This document shows, one piece after another, positions 52,506 through 62,745 of a stretch of DNA of 64,000 nucleotides; within the stretch, counting starts at the first letter, position 1, and each line of letters starts with the position of its first letter. The notes below the pieces were generated by a model, which did no database searches, was not told the origin of the DNA, and worked only from the letters and a program-made list of their open reading frames with translations. Location of the stretch: assembly GCA_943735955.1 (NCBI GenBank), contig OX030956.1, forward strand, positions 8,264,605 through 8,328,604. The letters run 5' to 3'. The DNA comes from Piscicola geometra. Lineage: Eukaryota > Annelida > Clitellata > Hirudinida > Piscicolidae. A program made the position numbers and the translations under genes.

Positions 52506-55500
52506 GACGGTAGCATGAAAGAGGGGGACAGGAGATACGCCCAGAAGGATAAGGCATCGTCGATCAAGCACTCTCCCCTCATCAACCCACCTACAACACA
52601 AACACAAACAACCACCAAAGCAACACACATCACTAAAAAGCCCATCGCACAGCCACCAACGACCACACAAACAGCTAATACAACAACAACAACACCATCC
52701 ACACGTACAACCGCACAAACAGTGACACAATCCCCAACAGCAACAACAACTGCAACAACCCCAACTACATCCACCCCAACAACAACAACAACCCCAACAA
52801 CAACAACAACACCAACAACACCAACAACAACACCAACAACAACAACAACAGGGGGTATAAAGAGCACCTTTCTGAAGTTCATCACACGCAGGAGCGCCTC
52901 ATCTCTACTGCAGCAACTGAACCGCAGCATCAAGTGCACCTTCACTGCATCCTCCTCCTCCACCTCCTCCTCACTGCACAGGAGGTCCTCCTCCTCAGAC
53001 AGCAACCATGACAACAAACTCGCCGTCGAGGTGGTTGCCAAGGCGACCAGAAAGTCGTTTGATTTGTGTGAGATTGAGGCCTTGGCTGGCGAGGAAGGGC
53101 ATTGTGGCGATGGTGCTGGTATGGTCAAGGATGGTGTGCTTAGAAGTGGTGTGGTTGATGAGACGAGATTCGATGATAGCGGACACAAGATTTTTTCTCC
53201 AAGACACGTCCCTAAGGAGCCCCTCTACAGCAGTTCAAAGCCGAGTCGCGACGTCATCAATCACTCCATCCAACAACATCAACAACAGCAGCAGCAACAA
53301 CAAAAACATGCAGACACCACAGATTCTGGCGTACAATTCAAGCCACCAACACCACCTCAGAAACAAGTCACTTTCTCTGAAGCGCCCCTCAAAGCTGCCC
53401 CTGTCCTCAAAGGCCACAGGAACACACCACCGCCACTGCCGCCACCACCGCCACCAACTAAAACCACCACTAAAAACACTAAAACCACTGCCACAACCAC
53501 CAAAACCACCACGACAACCACTGCAACCACCACAACAACCACTGCTACCACCACCACTGCAACTACCACGACAACCACTGCTACCACCACCACTGCAACT
53601 ACCACAGCCACTTCGTTCAGAAATGACGAGAACTTCCACATACTGAGTCCTGGCAAGGAAGCCTCATGCACCGCCAAGGAAGCCTTTTCTCCGTGCGCTG
53701 AGCATGCGTCCATCGTCGAAGAAGATGAGGAGGAGGAGGAGGGTGTTGGTGATGATGATACCATCTTCCAGGCACCACCACACTGCCCTACCACGACTGA
53801 CAGCCTCCTGATCAGCTCCAGCGACTTCTCCAACTGCCTCAACTCATTCCTCCACAACATCCCTTCCTCCATCCATCACTCTGAAACTCCTCCACCCGCC
53901 ACTACTACTATCATCACCACCACCACCACCACATTGTCTTCCACTCCTGCTGTGGTTACCACCAGCAGCGCATGCAGTCAGCGACAAGATGTGGACGTGG
54001 GCAGTGTGGTGGGAGTGGTGGTGGAGGGCAGGCTGGTCAGGGGAACAGTGAGGTGGATGGGCTGCCACAAGGAGAACTCGCACGTGATGGCAGGATTAGA
54101 ACTAGTTGGTGTTGTTGCTGCTTGGTGTTGTTGTTGTTGCTTGGTGAAGTTGTTGCTTGGTGAAGTTGTTGCTTGGTGAAGTTGTTGCTTGGTGAAGTTG
54201 TTGCTAGGTGAAGTTGTTGCTTGGTGAAGTTGTTGCTTGGTGAAGTTGTTGCTTGGTGAAGTTGTTGCTTGGTGAAGTTGTTGCTAGGTGAAGTTGCTGC
54301 TTGGTGAAGTTGTTGCTAGGTGAAGTTGTTGCTTGGTGAAGTTGTTGCTTGGTGAAGTTGTTGCTTGGTGAAGTTGTTGCTAGGTGAAGTTGTTGCTAGG
54401 TGAAGTTGTTGCTTGGTGAAGTTGTTGCTTGGTGATGTTGTTGTTGTTGCTTGGTGAAGTTGTTGCTTGGTGAAGTTGTTGCTTGGTGAAGTTGTTGCTG
54501 ATTGGTGATGTTGTAAATGTAGCAAATATTCAGTCATTTAACCCCCTCTCACCCTTCATTTTTTCCTACTTTTTTTCTCTTTTCTTTCTATCTTTCCTTC
54601 CAGCCTCCCTCTCTTCCTTCCTCTTTTTCCACCCCTCCCTTCTTCCACCCATTTTCCATCCTCTCTCTCCACCACACAGGACAGGGAAGTGGCATCAGGT
54701 TCGGACGGCAAGGTGGGTGCGCGCAGGTTCTTCAGCTGCTCCCCTGGCAAGGCCATCTTCACCTCTCTCGATAACCTCAGAAGGATCTCTACCTTGCATA
54801 AGCCTGGTGAGTTGGTGGATAAATTGGTTGGATGAATAAATGGAGAACTTTTTCAAATGGAGGAAGCCTGGTGAGGTTGGAACGAGGCGATTGTTGCTGG
54901 TGGATGAATTAATTTGTGAAATGAATGAATAGAGGAATGTTTTGATGGATGAATGATTAAATAAATGGAGGGTGAATAGATGGAAGAGTGGGTGGGTTGA
55001 TGGGTGGATGGGTAGACGGGTGGGTAAAATGATTGGTATATAGATGGATGAATGGGTGGATAGATGGAAAGACGAGTGGGTAGGTGGGTGGATAGATGGA
55101 TAGAGGAGTGGGTAGGTGGGTGAATAGATGGATGGGTGAGTGGGTAGGTGGGTGAATAGATGGATGGGTGAGTGGGTAGGTGGGTGAATAGATGGATGGG
55201 TGAGTGACTGAAAATGTTTGACGCAACAGGCGCCAAGTTGAGGGAGTACAGCTTGCCACTCAGTTTCATCAACCTGCAAGAACTCATCACTTTCCTGAAT
55301 GAGGCTCCACAGGGAGGGGACACTCCACTTTCCACCCGACCGACCACCCCACTCTCTAATAGATCAACTACCCCTCTCTCCAACCGATCAATCACTCCAC
55401 TTTCCATCAACCCCAATACTCCTTCTCCTCCACCTCCTCCCATCTTTCCACCCCACTTACACTTCCTTTCATCCAAAACCTGTCCCATCCACTCCCAACT

Positions 55501-58500
55501 ACCCCCTCTGACTCCACTTGAATCCACCTCTCCCTCCTCTCCCCTCCACCACTCCAACCAACTCTACGACGTCTTCAAACAACCACTCTTCCCCACCACT
55601 TCCATCACCACCACCACCAGCATCAACAACAACCATCATCACCAGAAGCCACCATCATCATCGTCAAGATCATCGTCGAACCACTCTCCCCTCAGCACTC
55701 TCACCTTCGAGGGTAGGGGCATCGAGGGCGGGGGCGTGGTGGGCTGCTGCCTGGACTCGATCATCTTCAGTATGTTCGCCTTCACCAACGTCTTCGACTA
55801 CCTCCTGCATCGCAACCTCTTCAGCCAAGGTGGGTGGATGCTTGTGTGTGTGTGTGTGTGTTTTTGTGTGTGTGTTTGTGTGTGTGTGTGTGTGCTTTAA
55901 TCGTTCGCATGATGATTATGACGCTGATGATGATGGTAATGATGATGATGGTAATGATGATGATGGTAATGATGCAGGGGGAAGTCTGAGGAGGAGTGGG
56001 GGAGAGAACGTGACGTTTCTGAAGCTCGAGCTGCAATCCTTCCTGAGAGAGTCCATTGTCTACAACCTCCGAAGGTGCTCATTTATCTGATTGTCGTAGA
56101 GTTCCATGTATAATGCGCACTCCACATTCTTCTTTTTAACAGTTAACTTTAAAAGTTAAAATTTAACTTTACAATGTTGTTGTCCGTAGGCTTTTATTTC
56201 CTACAAAGCTTAAAACCATTATGGCGGCATTAGATAATATTGAATATTCATTAGACGACTGTTCGTGCCTGGCGAGAACATGATGGTGTTGAGGGCGCTC
56301 CTCGACCGCATGTGCCCATCCAACAACTACAGCAAGCAGCCCAAGGGTTCGTCTGCCGTTCATCCTATAAATATTTTTGTAAAAATGTTTCATGTCGAGT
56401 TTGTAGGCTTAGGCGATTTTCGAATATTTTAAAAATCGATTTTATTTATTTTTATATTCAAAAAGATTTATTAAAGTTTATGTATTTTTAATAGATTTCG
56501 GAAAATTATTTTAACGTATATAGTTTTAATTTCAAAAACACGAAAAGATGTCAAATTAAAAAGTGTAAATAATTACTCAGCAACATAATATTAGATCTTA
56601 AATTGCTACTAGCATCTTCCTCGTTAGTATAGTGGTAAGTATCCCCGCCTGTCACGCGGGAGACCCGGGTTCAATTCCCGGACGGGGAGTTTTTTATTTG
56701 AACTTTTTTACACATTATGAAATAGTTTTTTTTAATGAACTCTAAGCCTATTATACTTTATTTAATTTTCATTTATAATTTAATAGTTTCTTATTTTTAT
56801 GAACTCTAAACTTTCTATACTTTAGGAACATTCCATTCGCTATTCATTCAATAGTATTTTAAAATTCTAAACTCCAAACGACAGGGCCTGACGACGTGCT
56901 GACCTCCTTGTTCGAGGACGTCTTCAGCGAGGAGGCCTTCCTGAAGTTCAGGTGCTTTTCGTCCATCCGACTACCACTTCACTTTCGAGCTTTTCTTCTT
57001 TTTGATAAACTTTCATATAAATATGGTAAATAGCAGATCACGCAACACTGCTCCGAAGACTGCACATCTCCTATGGTTTCTCAGACTCTGCGTTAGAATG
57101 GTTTAGGGACTACTTAAATGACAGATGTTTTGACATCCGCTGTAGTGGGACAAAATCGACAATGTCGGTTTCCGCTGTAGGAGTCCCCCAAGGTTCAGTT
57201 CTTGGTCCTTTACTGTTCTCTTTGTACACTGGAGATTTGGAAAGAATAGCAGCTAGACATGAGCTCGCTTTTCATCAGTACGCTGATGACACCCAGATTT
57301 ACGGTCATTGCATTAAAGGTCATCAGGCTGATCTGCAAGCAAGGGTGTCATCATGCATTGATGAAATTGCTGCTTGGATGAGTGCCAATCAACTGAAACT
57401 TAACTCCAGCAAAACTGAAGTTATCTGGCTCTCATCCCGTCGAAACTCTACTCACACTCCCAAAGATCCAGTTCGCATTTGTCAGAACGAGATAATTCCT
57501 TCCGATAGTGTCAGAAACCTAGGAGTCTATTTCGACAAAGACCTCACCATGACGACACACATCAACAAGATGACTCAAACCTGCTTTGCTTCTTTACGCC
57601 AAATACGATCCATAAGATGGTTATTGACCAAGGACTCACTGAGAACATTGGCTTCTGCTTTGGTTCTCAGTCGAATTGACTATGGCAATATCATTCTTAC
57701 TGGGTTGCCAATGAAGCAGCTGCAGAAAATTCAGTCTATAATCAACACCACAGCTAGGCTCATAACAGGCGCTAGAAAGTATGATCACATCAGCCCTGTT
57801 CTCAAGGAGCTTCACTGGCTTCGTGTTGAAAATAGAATTGAATACAAAAACATCTTGTTAATGCACAAGTGTCTGTCTAATGAGTGCCCAGATTATTTGT
57901 CGAGTAGCATTGTCATGAGAGCAAGTCTTCCCCAGAGGGAAAGACTCAGGTCTGCTAGGTCAAGAGATGTAGTTCCACAGAGCTACAAACTCAAGTATGC
58001 AGGTGCAAGAAGCTTTTTTGTTGCAGCGCCGACTCTTTGGAATAGTCTTCCCAATAGACTCAAATCCCCGAGCTCGACCGCGACATTTAGCCGTTCCCTG
58101 AAAACGTACTTGTTCGACCGATAACAATAACTTACAAATTTACTGCTCATTTTTCATTAATCAAATTCTTGCTTCCCAATTTCATTCAATTTCATTCTTC
58201 TTTTTTTATATTTATACAAATGGTCAATAATAATTGTAAAATAAATAACAATAATAATAAATAATAATAATAATATAATATAGATATTTACTTTTTTTTC
58301 TTAAATTTATTTTTATTATCATTTAAGTTTCAATCATTAAAAAATTTATTTTTTTTTATTTAAAAAAATATAAAAAAATAAATAAATATATATGTATATA
58401 TATATATGTGTATATATATGTATATATGTGTTTATGTATATGTATGTATATATATATAAATGATCTCATTGTTAAATTTCAATACCTTACTTCTCCTATA

Positions 58501-61500
58501 CTTTCCATTTATTCATCTATCATTAATATTATTATCTAATTTTCCATAACCAAGTGGTCTTGAAGCCTGTCCGGGTTTACGCCACGTTAATAATATTCGT
58601 CGTTGTATTATTGTATTGTATTATATGGTAAATAGCAGAAGTAAATCATTATCGTTGAAAAAGCTCAACCATTTAATCTTGAAATCTTAATCTAATGATC
58701 AACAGTTCAGACCAGCAGTCGCACACCTACCACCTCACCATCGACGAAGGCACCACCTTCTCCACCTCCTCCTCCTCAGCCTCCTCCTCTTCCTCCTCCT
58801 CCTCCTCACCCGCCTCTATCCAGTTCCTGCTTGAGCTCTCCTTCTTCCAGGACAACATCAAGCTCACTGGCGTTCGTGCCAGTTCTCTTGTTTTGTTAAC
58901 TCGAATAATTTAGTAATAATAATAATAACAATAATTATTTGCCACCATTTCACCACCACGACAACTTCACTATCATTTCAACAACACCACCACCCTCACT
59001 ACCACCACATCATAACGATCACAACATCACCACAAAAGCACCACTACCACATCATCATCACCACCATCACCAGGTGCCAGGGGTACTGTTGCTGAGAGTG
59101 ACGAAGGAGAAGAAGGGACCACTCATCCTTCCCTCGTTGCGCCTCGACCTGACTGACCTCCTCCTCTATGGTTTCCCTTTCTACGACACATACTCCAATG
59201 CCAACCTCATTTTGTTGATTTTTTCCAGCTTTTGAGTTTGCTTTAAAAGCTTTATGGCTGTTCTCAAACGACTATTTTTACTACCTTAAACCATCTCAAT
59301 CACTTCACAACAACACCAAAACCACAAACCCAATTCACCACTACAACCACATTCCCCAAACCACCACAACCACAACACTTCTCAAAAAAACTTCATCAAC
59401 ACCACCACAACTATTACACAACAACAATCACTTCCAGCTATAACCACCACAAGTGCAAATCTCACACCACCACAACCACTCTCCAGCAACAATCACTACT
59501 TCACAACAACAACAACACCAAAACCAAAAATCCTACATCACCACAACCACTTTGCAACCACAAACCCTACACCACCACAACCACAAACCCCACACCACCA
59601 CAACCACTTTCCAACCACAAACCCCACATCACCACAACCACTTTCCAACCACAAACCCTACACCACCACAACCACAAACCCCACATCACCACAACCACTT
59701 TCCAACCACAAACCCTACACCACCACAACCACAAACCCCACACCACCACAACCACTTTCCAACCACAAATCATCTCAACCACTCTCCAACAACACCACAA
59801 CTGCACAGGAGTGCGCGACTGCACCATATGCGGGAATCTGGCCTCCTGGGAGTGCAGACAGTGCCTGCCCTCAACACTCGCTTCACTGCCCTCCCCCTCC
59901 TGCCCTGTTCTCAACACCATCGTCTTCTGCCACACATGCTCTCTCAAGGTTCGTCTACTTTCTTGTTTTTTTTATTGTTTTTTTTAAATGTTTGTGTGAT
60001 TGTTTGTATTTATTTTTTCTTCTCCTGTTCGCAAGCATGTCTTTATATTATTTCATGCATGATTGTATGCAAAGCCCCACCATTAAAAACAACACAACAT
60101 TTGTTTCTCTTGCTTCCGCTGCATCATACTTCCCACCTTCTCACCAATCAGCCAACATCACCCTCCACCCATCACCACTCATTTACCTACCTACCAACCA
60201 AACAAACAGTACCACAGCCACACGCGTCGCAGCCACCACCAGCCACAGCCGATCAAGTGTCCCATCTCTCGCTCCTCTGGTGGGCTGAGCAGGGCCACCC
60301 TGATGACCACCTTCTCCGCCACCACCGACTCCACCCTCACCACCGCCAGCGACCACACCGCTTTCGAACACTTCAGAGAAGGCATGGCAACTACAATAAA
60401 AATAATAATAATAATAAGGATTGTTATTATTATTAATATTAATATTGTTATTGTATTGGTGTAAGTTTTTCTTGGTTATTTCGCTGAATAATTTTATTGG
60501 TGCATATAAGCTTCTAGGCACATAGCTGCATCGCCAAGCCACCTCTTTCATTGAAGCTCGTGAGTGCTTACTCACTCACTCCTCCACCAACTCATCCACC
60601 AACTCATCTACCCACCCACCAACTTACTCACCTACCCACCCACCCACCAAATCTCTCACTCACCCACCCACCAACTCATCTACCAACTCACTCACTCACC
60701 CACCCACCCACCCACCAACTCATCCACCCACCAACTCATGCACTCACCCACCAACTCATGCATCCACCAACTCATTCACCCACCAACTCACCCACCCACC
60801 AACTCATCCACCCACTCACCAACTCATTCATCCACCAACTCACCCATCCACCAACTCACCCACCCACCAACTCACCCACCCACCCACCAACCCACGCATC
60901 CACCCACCAACTCACGCATCCACCCACCAACTCATCCACCCACCAACTCATTCACCCACCAACTCATTCACCCACCAACTCACCCACCCACCCACCAACT
61001 CATCCACCCACCAACTCACCCACCCACCCACCAACTCACCCACCCACCCACCAACTCACCAACTCACCCACCCACCAACCCACCAACTCATCCACCCACC
61101 AACTCACCAACCCACCAACTCATCCACCCACCCACCCACCAACTCACCCATCCACCCACCAACTCACCCATCCACCCACCAACTCACCAACTCACCCACC
61201 CACCAACTCACCCACCCACCCACCAACTCATCCACCCACCCACCAACTCATCCACCCACCCACCAACTCATCCACCCACCCACCAACTCACCCACCCACC
61301 CACCAACTTACCCACCCACCAACTCACCCACCCACCCACCAACTCACCCACCCACCCACCAACTCACCCACCCACCCACCAACTCACCCACCCAACACCA
61401 ACTCACTCACCAACCCACCAACTCACCCACCCACCCACCAACTCACCCACCCACCCACCAACTCATCCACCCACCCACCAACTCACCCACCCACCCACCC

Positions 61501-62598
61501 ACCAACCCACCCACCCTTACAGGCATGCAGCTCTCTTCGGTGGTGTGTTGGCACGCGGGCAAGTACTTCTCCTTCCACAAGACGGGTCCCTCTTGCCTCT
61601 CTCCCTGGGTCTTCCTCCATCATAACGGTGCTCTCTTCAATATTCAATGAAGATTTCTTTCACTTTATATGAATATCATCGTCATTACCATCAGCTTCTC
61701 CATCATCATAATCATCATCATCATCATCATCATCGTCATGAAACTATGCCATCTAACTAACATGATCTGCACCATTAAAAACTAAAATTCACATAAAAAA
61801 CAATCCTAAAATATTACCACTAAGAACATTAACAACATCATCACATACAACAACAACACTACCACAAAAACAAAAAGTAGCACTTTAACATCACCACTAC
61901 ATACAACAACAAAAACATCACCACCACAAACATCACAACAACACCACCACAAACATCACAACAACACCACCACAAACACCAACAACACCACGACCCAAAA
62001 CATCACAAACAACATAAACAACATCACAAACAACACCAACAACATCACAAACAACACCAACAACATCACAAACAACACCAACAACATCACAAAAAACACC
62101 AACAACATCACAAACAACACCAACAACATTACAAACAACACCAACAACATCACAAACAACACCAACCACATCACAAACAACACCAACAACATCACAAACA
62201 ACATAAACAACATCACAAACAACACCAACAACATCACAAACAACACCAACAACATCACAAACAACACCAACAACATCACAAACAACACCAACAACATCAC
62301 AACCAACACCAACAACATCACAAACAACACCAACAACACCACAAACAACACCAACAACACCACAAACAACAAAACCATCACCTCGAACATCGCAAACAAC
62401 ACCAACTACAACACAGACGACTTGAGAACAACAGCATTGCAAGTATGTCCCTTCCTTCCTGACCTTCTCAACAACAACAACAACAACCTATCAACACTTC
62501 TACAACAAGAAGACCCTTCTGCGCCCCTCTTGAATATGCTGCTGTCAGATGCTTGTCTGTATGTCTACCAGTGTCCGGAACTGCTGTACTATCAGTGA
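48192..62598 (+). CDS. CYLD: CYLD-type ubiquitin hydrolase with altered catalytic residues
   Basis: Twenty exons in phase: 48192-48635, 48716-48944, 49344-49486, 50538-50655, 50947-51144, 51319-51596, 51824-52310, 52507-54104, 54680-54806, 55230-55829, 55978-56074, 56255-56346, 56885-56951, 58706-58871, 59074-59170, 59809-59948, 60210 to about 60385 (3' end unresolved), 60526-60559, 61523-61627, 62435-62598; near 1790 residues (human 956). Three CAP-Gly domains occur: YGLVRYIGPLPQLRGYWFGV, TVRWVGILPDARIREYNIGV, and VRWMGCHKENSHVMAGLEL. The USP domain follows: GCCLDSIIFSMFAF (Cys box, Cys about 1380), IQFLLELSFFQDNIKL, LRLDLTDLLLYG, zinc B-box CTICGNLASWECRQC with FCHTCS, AGKYFSFHKTG (His box) and DACLYVYQCPELLYYQ at the end. 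In CYLD it removes Lys63/Met1 ubiquitin chains from NF-kappaB regulators. Here His box GHY reads GKY. Exon 8 is a long Thr/Pro-rich insertion. Confidence 0.9.
49560..50240. repeat. CTCAACACCACCA minisatellite, CYLD intron 3
   Basis: 16-17-bp units (TCAACACCACCAATC, ACGACCTCAACACCAC) over about 680 bp. Confidence 0.94.
52423..52500. repeat. (CA)n microsatellite, CYLD intron 7
   Basis: About 80 bp of CA ending in ATACAG, the acceptor of exon 8. Confidence 0.96.
54108..54505. repeat. 16-bp TTGGTGAAGTTGTTGC minisatellite, CYLD intron 8
   Basis: About 24 units that begin exactly at the GTTGGT donor after exon 8, so the repeat unit resembles the splice site itself. Confidence 0.96.
54950..55205. 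repeat. GGGTGGGTGGATAGATGGAT minisatellite, CYLD intron 9
   Basis: Degenerate 4-bp (GGTG/GATG) and about 40-bp higher-order units. Confidence 0.9.
56618..56689 (+). tRNA. tRNA-Asp(GTC)
   Basis: 72 nt folding as a full cloverleaf: acceptor TCCTCGT/ACGGGGA with G at the discriminator, D arm with TAGTATAGTGG (A box), anticodon arm CCCGCCTGTCACGCGGG with anticodon GTC, and T arm CCGGGTTCAATTCCCGG (B box GGTTCAATTCC). It lies in sense orientation in a CYLD intron between exons 56255-56346 and 56885-56951. Confidence 0.97.
56690..56695 (+). terminator. Pol III terminator of tRNA-Asp
   Basis: A run of six T directly after the tRNA 3' end. Confidence 0.85.
57038..58622 (+). mobile_element. 5'-truncated CR1/L2-type LINE with open RT domain
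   Basis: 1585 bp between 17-bp target duplications ATATGGTAAATAGCAGA (57021-57037 and 58623-58639), so it arrived by target-primed reverse transcription. One open frame runs from about 57039 to 58124: SYGFSDSALEWFRDYLNDR, GVPQGSVLGPLLFSLYTGDL, FHQYADDTQIYGH (YADD active site), LNSSKTEVIWL, SVRNLGVYFDKDL and the C-terminal block ending LKTYLFDR. The 3' part is non-coding and AT-rich, ending with AAGTGGTCTTGAAGCC and GGGTTTACGCCACG then TTA repeats, shared with the SINEs. The N-terminal half and endonuclease are missing. It is in CYLD sense orientation. Confidence 0.93.
59460..59790. repeat. CACCACAACCACAAACCC minisatellite, CYLD intron 15
   Basis: Units of 18 and 36 bp up to the acceptor of the zinc B-box exon. 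Confidence 0.9.
60570..61515. repeat. CACCCACCCACCAACTCA minisatellite, CYLD intron 18
   Basis: About 950 bp of (CACC)n with AACTCA spacers. Two overlapping frames of more than 350 codons (Pro/Thr/His/Ser) arise from it and are not genes. Confidence 0.96.
61800..62400. repeat. 21-bp AACAACATCACAAACAACACC minisatellite, CYLD intron 19
   Basis: About 20 units from 61990 with a more degenerate start. The minus-strand Val/Cys-rich frames are repeat translations. Confidence 0.95.
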
Positions 62599-62599
62599 A

Positions 62600-62745
62600 G
62601 AGGAGGAGGAGGAGGAGAAAGAAGAGGAGGAGGAGGAAGAGGAGGAGGAGGAGGAGGAGAAAGAAGAGGATGAGGAGGAGGAGGAGGAGGAAGAGGAGGA
62701 GGAAGAAGAGAAGGAAGAGGAGGAGGAGAAGCTGTGGCGGAGTAT
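62600..62745 (+). repeat. polypurine (GAGGAA)n tract in the CYLD 3' UTR
   Basis: About 145 bp almost free of pyrimidines on the plus strand, starting 2 bp after the CYLD stop codon. Confidence 0.95.

Noticed and set aside
60551..61672. Two overlapping ORFs of more than 350 codons (Pro/Thr/His)
   Set aside because: They translate a CACC-type minisatellite in CYLD intron 18; the only coding part is the exon at 61523-61627 in another context.
61956..62442. Val/Leu-rich minus-strand ORFs that look like membrane proteins
   Set aside because: They are translations of the 21-bp ACAACATCACAA repeat; hydrophobicity follows from the triplets GTT/GTG/TTG.
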